64,000 bases of DNA from CBDCKN01 sp965219035. GTDB taxonomy: Bacteria > Gemmatimonadota > Gemmatimonadetes > Longimicrobiales > Gaopeijiaceae. Below the pieces are notes generated by a model. It was given only the letters and a program-made list of their open reading frames with translations, was not told where the DNA came from and ran no database searches. Positions 41,500 to 50,786 of this stretch are shown here, one piece after another (position 1 is the stretch's first letter; each line of letters begins with the position of its first letter). The DNA lies in NCBI GenBank assembly GCA_965219035.1, contig CBDCMR010000003.1:620001-684000 (forward strand), read 5' to 3'. A program made the position numbers and the translations under genes.

Positions 41500-42333
41500 G
41501 GCGAGCGGCCGCGCCTGCCCTCGGCGCAGCGGGCACGGTGGCGATCTTGGCGGGCGCCTTCGCCTTGGCTCGGCTCGGCGCCACCGTAGTCGTGACCACG
41601 GATGCCGCCGCGGACCCCCCGCGGGCACCGGACGGCGCCATCCGCTACTGTGCAGAGCGGCAATACGCCGTACGACGGACGTTTCACATTCGCTCGGATA
41701 CGCTTCGGCACCGGGCTGTCGAGTAGGAGCTTCCGGGGACGTGGAGGCCAGGCGCCCTGGGCCCACGACTTCCCGAGGGCCGAGCGGAACTTCATGAACA
41801 TCATTCGGGAAACGACGCTCATCCGGCCGTACATGGACGGGGGCAACGTCTTCGACACCGACGACCCGGAGCTGACCCGCTTCCCGCTCGCGTACATCTC
41901 CGAGCCGGGCCTCTGGTATCCGTCGGACGAGGAGATCCTGGGTCTCAGGAACTACCTCATGAAGGGGGGCTTCCTGATCGCCGACGACTTCGACGGGCCC
42001 GACTGGTTCAACTTCGACGCCCAGATGAAGAAGGTGATCCCTGGTGCCCAGTTCGTGCAGCTCGACGAGTCCCACGCGATCTTCGACTCCTTTTTCCGTA
42101 TTGAGTCACTAGCGACCTTCCTCCCTCCCTATTTTCGTTCTGGGAGGCCGCCCGCGTACCTCGGGCTGCACGAGGACAACGATCCGGAGAAACGTCTGAT
42201 GGTGATCGCGAACTACAACAACGACATCGGAGAGTACTGGGAGTTCTCCGACGTCGGCTGGTACCCCATCGACCTCTCCAACGAGGCATACAAATTGGGA
42301 GTGAATTATTTGATCTACGCCATGACCCACTAA
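41496..42333 (+). pseudogene. DUF4159 protein B, frameshifted near its start
   Basis: GTG 41496 opens a signal-peptide-like region (LGAAGTVAILAGAFALARLG). Between about 41600 and 41660 the frame changes, and the DUF4159 domain continues in the other frame: NTPYDGRFTFARIRFGTG, WAHDFPRAERNFMNIIRETT, RNYLMKGGFLIADDFDGPDW and the end VNYLIYAMTH, closely matching protein A at 34676. One base gained or lost accounts for it. Without correction, the product is a 76-residue fragment. Confidence 0.8.
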
Positions 42334-42420
42334 ATGGCTTTGAGAATTGGCGGGCAACGTGAACCACCAAATGTGACGAAAGGTCACCGGGCAACATCCA
42401 AGGCCTGAACGGAGCGCCAA

Positions 42421-43024
42421 ATGGCATTCATTGACGAAAAGGAAGCCGTCGACGCAGCAAGCGCGCCGGACGCCATTCCCCTCGAGAGCCATGACGACAT
42501 CGACCTCGCCGACCGGCTGAAGTCGGGGCGAGTCCAGATCCTCTCGGAGATCCGCAAGCTCATCATCGGCCAGGAAGAGGTCATCGATCAGGTGCTCCTC
42601 ACCCTCTTCGTGGGCGGAAACAGCCTCCTGATCGGTGTTCCCGGCCTGGCCAAGACGTTGCTCATCCACACTGTGGCGGAGGTTCTGGACCTGAAGTTCT
42701 CGAGGATCCAGTTCACCCCCGACCTGATGCCGTCCGACATTACGGGCACTGACATCATTCAGGAGGACCCGGACTCGGGCCGGCGAAGCATGGTCTTCGC
42801 ACCGGGTCCAATCTTCGCGAACATCGTCCTGGCGGACGAGATCAACCGGACACCACCCAAGACCCAATCGGCGCTGCTGGAGGCCATGCAGGAGCACAGG
42901 GTCACGGTCCAGGGCGAGGCACCGCATCCTCACGAACTTCCACGCCGAGTCCGAGGGCGTCACAGGGGGTGAGCTCGTGGACAAGTTGCTGGAAGCTGTT
43001 CCTGTGCCCAGCTCGGGCCTCTAG
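42421..43024 (+). pseudogene. Second MoxR-family ATPase with ~150 internal residues deleted
   Basis: ATG 42421 gives the normal MoxR start (RLKSGRVQILSEIRKLIIGQ), Walker A GVPGLAKT and Walker B LADEINRTPPKTQSALLEAM up to EHRVTVQGE. At about 42915-42925 the sequence jumps, with a frame change, to the last ~35 residues (HRILTNFHAESEGVTGGELV ... PVPSSGL) ending at TAG 43022-43024. Compared with the intact MoxR at 2001, about 150 residues (sensor 1, arginine finger, lid) are missing. Short similarity (around GGCACCG) at the seam suggests recombination or a mis-join. The ATPase cannot be functional as written. Confidence 0.85.
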
Positions 43025-43037
43025 AAGCGAGGGCTTC

Positions 43038-43950
43038 GTGGCGGTCAGGGCTCGCTCGGGATTTCAGGCCAGCGGCGCCCAGTTTCTCGATCCGGCCGTT
43101 CTGGGCCGGATCAACAACCTGGGGCTGTTGGCGCGTACCGTGGTCGACGGCTTCCTCCACGGCCTGCACCGCTCCCCCCACCTGGGGCTGTCCCTCGACT
43201 TCGCCGAACACCGGGCCTACATGCCGGGCGACGACATCCGGCGCATCGACTGGCGCCTCTTCGCGCGCACCGACCGCTTCTACGTGAAGCAGTTCGAGGC
43301 CGAGACCAGCGCGAACTTCATCGTGATCCTGGACGTCTCTAGGTCCATGAGCTTCGGCACGCATTCGGCCACGAAGCTGGACTACGCCCGCTATCTGGGT
43401 GCCGCCCTGGCCTATTTCTCCCAAAAGCAGCGGGACCGGGTCGGGCTCGTCACCTTCGACGACAACGTCGTGGATTGGGTGCCACCATCGACGCTGGCAC
43501 CTCGAGCTCATCCTCCACACCTTGGCCAATTCCGTGCCTGGGCACCCCGGCACCCTTCGGGACCCGTTGATGCAGGTCGGAGAGAACCTGAAACACCGCG
43601 GCATCATACTCTTGCTTTCGGACTTCTACGAAGAGGCTCAGGAGGTCATTGAGTCCGTTCGTCACCTGCGGGCCAGAGGCCACGACGTCATCGTCTTCCA
43701 TGTGCTGGACCCGGCCGAGCTCGACTTCCCGTACGAGAGTCCGGCCAGCTTCCGGGATCTCGAGAGCGAGGCGATGATCCCCGTCGTTCCCCATGAGCTT
43801 GCCGCGGAGATCCGAGAGCACACCAGCGAGCTGGAGCGTCTTTTCACCGGCAGCCGTATCGACTACACGGTTCTGGACACGTCCAAGCCGTTGGACTACG
43901 CGCTCTTCCGCTATCTGTCGAGCCGCGAGAAGCTCAGCAGGGTCCGCTGA
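43038..43950 (+). pseudogene. Second DUF58 protein, single frameshift
   Basis: GTG 43038 was chosen because the MoxR frame ends at 43024. Domain hallmarks are clear: LSLDFAEHRAYMPGDDIRRI, DWRLFARTDRFYVKQFEAET, and a VWA-like ILDVSRSMSFG. After VDWVPPS (about 43480-43495) the frame shifts by one, and the rest is read as WHLELILHTLANSVPGHPGT, IILLLSDFYEEAQEVIESVR, ending SREKLSRVR. The restored protein of about 304 residues matches the one at 3041 in length. The BatA-like start overlaps its stop (TGATG). Confidence 0.85.
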
Positions 43951-46198
43951 TGGGATGGCTCGCCCCCCTCTTCCTTCTCGGCCTGGCCGGGTTGGCGATC
44001 CCCGTCCTGGTGCATCTCACCGAGAGACAGCGCCGGAACGTGGTCGAGTTCCCCTCGCTCATGTTCCTCCGGAAGATCCCCTACCGCTCGATCCAGAGAA
44101 GGAAGATCCATCACTGGACCCTGCTCCTCATCCGATCCCTGGCCCTCGCCCTCCTGGTCGCGGCCTTCGCTCGCCCGTTCTTCCAGAATGCCGAGCTCGC
44201 GGTGGGCTCGACCCTCGGTCCTCGAGAGTTGGTGATCGTGCTGGACCACTCGTACTCCATGGGGTACGGCGATCGTTGGGAGAGGGCCACGAGCGAGGCC
44301 CGGCGACTCAGTTCCGGCCTCGATGCATCGGACCGTGTCAGCCTGGTACTTCTCGGACAGGGCGCGGCGGCGGTGGTCCGGTCGAACTCGGATCGGCAGC
44401 GGCTTCTCACCGCCGTGGACACGGCGAGCATGAGCGCCTACCGCACTCGGTTCGGGCCCGGCCTGAAACTCGCCCAGACCATTCTGGAGGAGTCCGAGCT
44501 ACCGAACGGGGAGGTCGCCATCATCAGCGACTTTCAGCGCTCCGGATGGTCCGGGGACGAAGGCGTGCGGTTCCCGCGTGGGACGGTGGTCACCACGCAC
44601 CAGATCTCCGATGCGCAGACTCCCAACGCCACCGTGGCGTCGGTCACGCTTCGACGAGACTTCTTCTCGGGCCATGAGCGCATGACAGCCACCGCTCGCG
44701 TGACCCGGCGTCAGGGTGCCGACGCCGTCGAAACGCCCATCGTCCTGGAGATCGACGGTCAGGAGGTTCAGAGCCGGAGCATCCGCTTGGATCCCACCGG
44801 GTCGGCCACAGTCACCTTCGACCCGTTCACCCTCTCGGAACCCTATACCCGTGGGACCGTGCGGCTCGGACCCGACGAGCTCCCGCAGGACAACGAGCTC
44901 CACTTCGTGCTCTCCCCCGGACGGGCTCTGCGCACCGTCATCCTCGAGGGCACGGGGGCACGCTCCGAGGCCAGTCTCTACATGCAGCGTGCTCTGGAAA
45001 TCAGTGAGGAAGCCGCATTTCACGTCGACGTGCGACGCTCTGCGAACATCGACACCGCCGATCTGGACGCGGCCGCCGTCGTAGTCCTGAACAACATCCG
45101 CCTCCCGCAGGGGGCGACGTCGGACCGGATACGGAGATTCGTGGAGGCGGGTGGAGGCCTCCTGGTCGTGCTCGGGGAGCGCAGCACCTGGCAGGCCGGG
45201 ATGGAGGAGCTGTCCCCGGCCGGTTCGGAGTGGCCACGGATCACGTTCGCGGTGTCGCCCGGCTGGGATTCCTTGACTACTCCCACCCGGTCTTCGAGGT
45301 GTTCTCTGGCCCCAGAAGTGGAGACTTCGCGCGGGCGCGCTTCTTCCGATCACGCAGCATCACGGTGGGACCCGAAGATCAGGTTCTGGCCCGCTTCGAC
45401 GATGGGTCGGCGGCCCTTGCGGAGCGCCGGCTGGGCAAGGGACGTGTGCTAGTGTGGGCCAGCACCCTGGACGCGTTTTGGAACGATCTGGCGGTTCAGC
45501 AGGTCTTTCTGCCATTCATGCATCAGCTCGTGCGGTACCTCGGGGGTCACCGGGAGCGCGTGCCATGGTTCACGGCCGGTCAGGTTCTCGACCTTTCGGA
45601 TCCGGAGGGAACATCGTTCGCCACAGGGCTGGAGGAGGAGCTCTCACTGGACGAGGAGCAGGTCGCGCTCACGCCCGGGGGCGGCAGCGTTTCGCTGCCT
45701 CTGGGGGAGACACCACGGTTCCTCGCCCTCGACGAACAGGGCTTCTATGAGGTTCGGCACCCCGGCACCGATCCGGCCAGGCCGTTCACCGTAGCCGTGA
45801 ACGTAGAAGTGGCAGAGTCCGAGCTCGCGGCGATGGATCCAACGGAGCTGGCCGCCTCGGTGTCCCCGAGAGAGGCGGACCCCGAAGCGGGGGCCGCAGG
45901 CCTGTTACCCACTGAAGTCAGGGCTCAGGATCACGAACGCCGGCAGTCCCTCTGGCGGTTCCTACTCATCGGGGCGCTGGTCCTGTTGTTGGCCGAGACC
46001 GCCGTGTCGAACTGGCTTTCTCGCGCTGTGACGAGGAGATTCCAGGAGGGGGGGGGAACATGTACCACGGAAGACATAGGGCCATCTGCCACGCAGAGGT
46101 CCTTCGTGTCGTCCGACGGATTCGGCGACGTTGGCGTACGCGCATCGCAGTGCGCGGTGTGGCTATCGTGCTGGGCGCGAGCCTCGCAGCGTTTCTGA
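43950..46198 (+). pseudogene. BatA-like membrane protein with VWA and GATase-like domains, frameshifted
   Basis: ATG 43950 starts with the paired helices of BatA-type proteins (GWLAPLFLLGLAGLAIPVLV; LLLIRSLALALLVAAFARPF) and a VWA domain (VLDHSYSMGYGD, where the third metal-site position is Tyr). At about 45225-45245 the frame shifts by one, and the C-terminal half continues as LGFLDYSHPVFEVFSGPRSG ... WRFLLIGALVLLLAETAV, a final membrane helix. The end is also uncertain: a run of nine G's (46048-46056) sits before the DUF4175 start. With eight G's the frame would close near 46078; as written it runs to 46198, overlapping the next gene by 139 bases. Confidence 0.8.
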
Positions 46199-49100
46199 TC
46201 TCGGTGTATGGCCTCGAGCTTTTGCGATTCAGCGCTCCGGCCGTGGTATCCCTCCAGATCCTCCTTTGGCTCGCGGTATCCGGGCTCGTGGCCCGCTTTC
46301 TCGCCTGGCCCCTTGCGCGGCGGGTCTCCGACGAGCAGGCGGCCCTCTACCTCGAGGAGAACGAGCCCTCCCTCGAGACCGCCGTGTTGAGCGCCCTGGA
46401 GGCCGGAGGTGGTAGCGCGAACACGTCCGAGGCTCTCGAGGGTCGTCTCGTCGACAACGCCCTGGACCGAGCCCGGAAGATCGACTACGGTCGAGGGATC
46501 GAGCAGAAGGGGTTCTACCGGGCGTCCGGAGCCTTGGCGGCCGCCGCCTTCGCCACGCTTGCTCTCATGCTCCTGGGACCGGTCCAGCTCCGCCACGGCG
46601 CTTCGGCCCTCCTCTTCCCGACCCGGGACGCGGGTACGGTGAACCCCTACTCCATCACCGTGGAACCGGGCGACGTGACCATCGCCCGGGGATCCGATCA
46701 GCTCGTGGTGGCCCAGCTCTTCGGGTTCGCGAGCGACGAGGTCCAGGTTTTCTTCAAGTCCGAGTCGTCGGACGTGTTCGACCGGCTCTCCATGCTTCCG
46801 GACGAAGCAGAGCGATTCGAGCTCCTCCTCCTCGGCCTTGACGAGAACACCGAGTACTTCGTGGAGTCCTCCGGCATCCGGTCGGACACCCATCGCATCG
46901 AAGTGGCCGACCTGCCGTATGTGGACCGTCTCGAGCTGGAGTACCACTTCCCGTCCTACACGGGCCTCGCACCGCGCACCATAGATGGAAGAGGCGACAT
47001 CGCCGCCCTCGAGGGGACGCAGGTAAAGGTGAAGATCTTCCCCACCATGCTCACGCCGGGTGGGCGTCTCTTGGTGAACGGGAAGCCTGCAGAGCTCAGC
47101 GACGTCGGAGACGGGACGTGGTTGGGCAGCCTCAGGGTGGAGCGTGAGGGATACTACGAGATCGAGCTGGCCCAGGCGGACGGCGAGCTGGTCCCCGCCC
47201 TCGAGGGGACGCAGGTAAAGGTGAAGATCTTCCCCACCATGCTCACGCCGGGTGGGCGTCTCTTGGTGAACGGGAAGCCTGCAGAGCTCAGCGACGTCGG
47301 AGACGGGACGTGGTTGGGCAGCCTCAGGGTGGAGCGTGAGGGATACTACGAGATCGAGCTGGCCCGGGCGGACGGCGAGCTGGTCCCCGCGTCGCCCAAG
47401 TACACCATCGACGTCCTGACCGACCAGCCGCCCTCGGTGTCGTTCTCCAAGCCCGGACGGGATACAAGGGCGAGCCCCATCGAGGAGTTGTTCCTGGAGG
47501 CCAAGGCCGACGACGACTTCGGTATATCCGAGCTGGCCCTGATCTACTCGGTGAACGGGGAGCCCGAAGACACCATCTCCCTGTACGACAGCCAGCCCAT
47601 GCCCGAGGTCACGGCAGGACATACCCTCTACCTGGAGGAGCTCGAGCTCGAGCCCGGCGATCTGGTCTCGTACTACGCCCAAGCTAAGGACAACAACCGG
47701 TCCAGCGGCGTCCGCACGGTCACCAGTGACATCTACTTCGTGCAGATCCGTCCCTTCCGCATCGACTACCGCCAGTTGCAGCAAGCCGGTGGCGGCGGCC
47801 AAATGGACGAGCGAGGCCTCTCTGACCTCCAGCGGCAGATCGTAGCGGCCACCTTCAACCTCGTCCGGGACAAAGAGGAGCTCCCAGAAAGCGAGTTCAA
47901 GGAGAACGTGGTCAGCGTTCGACTGGCCCAGGCTCGCGTCCGTGAGCAGGTGGCGGGGCTACAGGAGCGTCTCGTGGCCCGCGGGATGGGGGCGGACCCA
48001 CAGTTCCGGCGCATCGCGGAGCTCCTTCCCAAGGCCATCGAGGAGATGGAGAACGCCGAGAGGATCCTGGAGGACGGTGAGCCCAGGGAGGCCATCTCGC
48101 CGGAACAGAAGGCCCTCCTCCACTTGCAGAAGGCCGAGGAGACGTACGAAGCCGTCGTCACCCAGGGAGGGCAGCAGGGTGGGGGCGGAGGGGCGGGTGC
48201 ATCCGCCGAGGATCTGGCGGACCTCTTCGAGCTCGAGCTCGACAAGCTCAAGAACCAGTACGAGACCTTGGCACGGGGCGAGCGCCAGCAGAGGACCGAG
48301 CAGCTCGACGAGACCCTCGAGAAGCTGAAGGAGCTGGCCAGGCGCCAGCAGCAGCAGGCGGAGCGCCAACGGCGTGCGGCCGCCCAGCAAGGCGGCGGCG
48401 GAGCGTCCGCGCGCGGTCAGCGTCAGCTCGCCGAGGAAACGGAGGAGGCCGCCCGTCAGCTGGAGCGGCTTGCCCGGGAGACCAACGACCAGCGGCTGAT
48501 GGAGGCCTCCAGACAGCTTCAGCAGGCCGCCGACGATATGCGCCGCTCGGCCGCATCGAGCGGGAACCAGGGCACAGCGGACGCCACCTCCGCCCTCGAC
48601 AGACTGGAGGAGGCCCGCCGTCGTTTGGAGCGGAACCGTGTCGACCGCTTGCGTGAGGACGGCGAGGACGCCCTTCGGCGGGCAGAGGAGCTGTCCGACG
48701 AGCAACGCGAGATCCAGAGGCAGATGGATCGTCTCAACGAGCTGGAAGGCGCGGCCCTCCAGGAGTCGGCCAGACGCCTGTTCGAGCGCAAGGAGGCCAT
48801 GACCGAGGAGCTCACGGACCTCGAAGGCCAGATCGATCGCCTGAGCGCCGACGCTCGCTCGAGCCAACCAGAGGCCGCCGAAGGGCTGAGGGAGGCCGCC
48901 AACTCCATCCGGGACAACAAGCTCAAGGAGCGCGTGCGCTACTCGAGAGGTCTCATCGGAACCGGTGACCAGGACTACACGCGCGAATTCGAGGCCGAGA
49001 CGCAGCGGGGGCTGAACGAGCTCGGGGATCGCCTCGAGCAGGCGGTCGGAGCCGTGGGCAAGCCGGAGGACGATCGCCGGGCCGAAGCGCTCGACCGCAC

Positions 49101-49734
49101 CAGGGATCTGGTTCGAGGCATGGAGTCCATCTCACGACGCCTCGGGGAGCGAGGTGATCGGGGCCAGCAGGGGCAAGGCGAACGACAAGGTCAGCAAGGC
49201 CAACAAGGCCAGGGCGAAGGCCAGCGGCAGGAGGGCCAGGGACAGCGGGGTCAGCAAGGCCAACAGGGACAGGGCAAAGGTCAGGGCGGCGACGGGCGGC
49301 TGGGCGGCTCGGACCAGGGCGGTGTCGGGACGCCCGACGGAGGCGGAGGGGGCCGTCGGCCCGGGAGCGTCTCGCCGGGAGACATCCGCCAATTCCGCCG
49401 TGAAATCCGAGAGCGGGTCCAAGAGGCCCAGGAGCTTCAGGGAATCTTGGAGCAGGAAGATCTCGAGGTGCTCGACGGCCGTCAGCTCGACGAGGTCGTA
49501 GCGGCCCTGAGGGCGTTGGACAGCGAGCGCATCTACTCGGACGTAGCCGAGGTCAAGCGACTCCAGGCACAGATCATCGAGGGACTCAAGCAGCTCGAGT
49601 TCGGTCTTCGTCGTGAGCTGGAAGGGGAGGACGGCGATCGAGTCTTCGTCTCCGGGTCGGACGAGGTCCCCACGGGCTTCCAGAAGCTGGTGGATGAGTA
49701 CTACAAGGCCCTGTCGCGGAACCCTGGCAACTGA
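46060..49734 (+). CDS. DUF4175 membrane protein with long coiled coil
   Basis: 1,224 residues from ATG 46060, behind AGGAGG (46044-46049). Membrane helices near residues 25-85 and 150-175 are followed by an Ig-like extracytoplasmic region that contains an exact 64-residue duplication (see 47009-47392). Then comes a very long Gln/Glu/Arg-rich coiled coil (residues about 560-1010), a Gly/Gln low-complexity stretch (about 1030-1115) and a helical end. DUF4175 proteins (~1,000 residues) are known partners of BatA-type VWA proteins. Here it is the last gene of the cluster and intact. Its final 34 bases overlap the 3' end of the minus-strand DUF2652 gene. Confidence 0.85.
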   Translation: MYHGRHRAICHAEVLRVVRRIRRRWRTRIAVRGVAIVLGASLAAFLISVYGLELLRFSAPAVVSLQILLWLAVSGLVARFLAWPLARRVSDEQAALYLEENEPSLETAVLSALEAGGGSANTSEALEGRLVDNALDRARKIDYGRGIEQKGFYRASGALAAAAFATLALMLLGPVQLRHGASALLFPTRDAGTVNPYSITVEPGDVTIARGSDQLVVAQLFGFASDEVQVFFKSESSDVFDRLSMLPDEAERFELLLLGLDENTEYFVESSGIRSDTHRIEVADLPYVDRLELEYHFPSYTGLAPRTIDGRGDIAALEGTQVKVKIFPTMLTPGGRLLVNGKPAELSDVGDGTWLGSLRVEREGYYEIELAQADGELVPALEGTQVKVKIFPTMLTPGGRLLVNGKPAELSDVGDGTWLGSLRVEREGYYEIELARADGELVPASPKYTIDVLTDQPPSVSFSKPGRDTRASPIEELFLEAKADDDFGISELALIYSVNGEPEDTISLYDSQPMPEVTAGHTLYLEELELEPGDLVSYYAQAKDNNRSSGVRTVTSDIYFVQIRPFRIDYRQLQQAGGGGQMDERGLSDLQRQIVAATFNLVRDKEELPESEFKENVVSVRLAQARVREQVAGLQERLVARGMGADPQFRRIAELLPKAIEEMENAERILEDGEPREAISPEQKALLHLQKAEETYEAVVTQGGQQGGGGGAGASAEDLADLFELELDKLKNQYETLARGERQQRTEQLDETLEKLKELARRQQQQAERQRRAAAQQGGGGASARGQRQLAEETEEAARQLERLARETNDQRLMEASRQLQQAADDMRRSAASSGNQGTADATSALDRLEEARRRLERNRVDRLREDGEDALRRAEELSDEQREIQRQMDRLNELEGAALQESARRLFERKEAMTEELTDLEGQIDRLSADARSSQPEAAEGLREAANSIRDNKLKERVRYSRGLIGTGDQDYTREFEAETQRGLNELGDRLEQAVGAVGKPEDDRRAEALDRTRDLVRGMESISRRLGERGDRGQQGQGERQGQQGQQGQGEGQRQEGQGQRGQQGQQGQGKGQGGDGRLGGSDQGGVGTPDGGGGGRRPGSVSPGDIRQFRREIRERVQEAQELQGILEQEDLEVLDGRQLDEVVAALRALDSERIYSDVAEVKRLQAQIIEGLKQLEFGLRRELEGEDGDRVFVSGSDEVPTGFQKLVDEYYKALSRNPGN
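47009..47392 (+). repeat. 192-bp in-frame tandem duplication inside the DUF4175 gene
   Basis: Copy 1 (47009-47200) and copy 2 (47201-47392) differ at one base that I can find: A at 47174 and G at 47366 (Gln versus Arg). The unit encodes 64 residues, including LEGTQVKVKIFPTMLTPGGR and GYYEIELA, a single beta-rich module. The frame is preserved. Near-identity implies a very recent event, or a mis-assembly. Confidence 0.92.
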
Positions 49735-50465
49735 TGGCTGACGTCCCGGCCTTTCGCCACGTCCACCAGGGTTCTGGCTAACACGCCGAGTTTCCATCGC
49801 AGAATCTCGAGGAGGGAGGGGTCCGGAACCGGCCCCTCCCTCTCCTCCAAGTCCCGCTGCACCGTCTGCAACTGGTCGGCATAGAACACCATCATCAGCA
49901 TCTCTCCGAAGCCCTCCAACTCCTCGATTCGCCTCTCGGGCTCGAGGTCGAAAAACCCCTGGAAGCTCGAGAAGGCCGGCTCCGACAGCATCAGATATTC
50001 CCGGGCCGGCACCGAGTTCTTGAGCATGCGATGGACGATGATAACGTCGAGTCCGAAGAGCTTCTCGAAGCGATCGATCTGCTCGACGGCGACCTCGCCC
50101 GCATGCACCACCTGTTTGAGCCTCAACGACCCGATGCTCGAGCAGGCCCGGCAGCTACAGTGTGGCCGTGTGCTGAGGACCTTCATTTCCTTCGTGAACG
50201 CCCTAAAGAAGCGGGGAATCTGGTCCTTCACCTGCCTCGCCAGCCTCGGGAGCTCCCCGGTATCTCCCAGTGCGTAGAAGAATACCGCGTCGCCCTCCAG
50301 CTCACTCACGGTAAGGGGTGGCCCGGACACCGAGATGATCGCCTTGAGCAAGCGCACGACGATCTGTCGAGCGTGACTCGCCGAGCGTGCGTGCTGCCGC
50401 ACGAAGTCGGTGTATCCACTGATGTCGGTCACCAGAAGGATACCTTTTGCGACTCCATTCACCAT
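49701..50465 (-). CDS. DUF2652 protein (nucleotide-cyclase-like fold)
   Basis: 254 residues from ATG 50465, chosen by GAGGAGG seven bases upstream. The start GILLVTDISGYTDFVRQHAR resembles class III cyclase catalytic domains, followed by VRLLKAIISVSGPPLTVSEL and EGDAVFFYA. Three closely spaced cysteines (HCSCRACSSIGSL) are unusual for a cyclase and could bind metal. Catalytic metal-site residues are only partly as in true cyclases, so enzyme activity is uncertain. Its 3' end overlaps the DUF4175 gene tail to tail. Confidence 0.75.
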   Translation of the reverse strand: MVNGVAKGILLVTDISGYTDFVRQHARSASHARQIVVRLLKAIISVSGPPLTVSELEGDAVFFYALGDTGELPRLARQVKDQIPRFFRAFTKEMKVLSTRPHCSCRACSSIGSLRLKQVVHAGEVAVEQIDRFEKLFGLDVIIVHRMLKNSVPAREYLMLSEPAFSSFQGFFDLEPERRIEELEGFGEMLMMVFYADQLQTVQRDLEEREGPVPDPSLLEILRWKLGVLARTLVDVAKGRDVSHQLPGFRDRAL

Positions 50466-50524
50466 CCCGCACCTCCTCAGCCGAGCTAGTGTCCCGTTGC
50501 CAAAGTGTCTCGGCCAGTCGAGGG

Positions 50525-50572
50525 CACGGCGCCCCGACCCTCTTGGTGGCTCGCGAACTTCGGAAACGGAAC
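50525..50572 (-). repeat. Dispersed ~49-bp repeat, copy 2 (inverted)
   Basis: Reverse complement of the sequence at 30677-30725 with one base missing. Here it lies 60 bases upstream of the DUF2652 start, in that gene's sense. The whole 50466-50786 gap (321 bases) contains no gene: only this repeat, an A/T-rich stretch with direct repeats (50628-50664) and the hemH leader. Confidence 0.75.
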
Positions 50573-50627
50573 ACCAGAGGGCGGGGCGTCCTCGAACGCC
50601 ACGCCCTCCAGGTCGCTTCATACGTAG

Positions 50628-50664
50628 TACAAAGGTGACTTTATATGTGTTACAAATACGTGAC
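50628..50664. promoter_or_regulatory. Direct repeats in the hemH / DUF2652 divergent promoter region
   Basis: TACAAAGGTGAC (50628-50639) and TACAAATACGTGAC (50651-50664) share TACAAA...GTGAC about two helical turns apart, flanking an A/T-rich TTTATATG that could be a -10 element. This is the only A/T-rich patch in the 321-base divergent gap. The binding factor is unknown. Confidence 0.35.
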
Positions 50665-50786
50665 CTCTCGACCCAGTTCCTGTCCCCCGTTCCTGCGGTG
50701 ACCGGATGCCTCACTTTCGTCAGGGGTAGAGCGGTAGGCGGGATCACGACGAGACGCCAACCAATCACACCCATGGGTGATCAGCC

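Noticed and set aside
45931..47802. 623-codon open frame antisense to the DUF4175 gene
   Set aside because: High GC content leaves the antisense frame open by chance. It has no protein-like domain, repeats the sense duplication, and the sense gene is clearly real.
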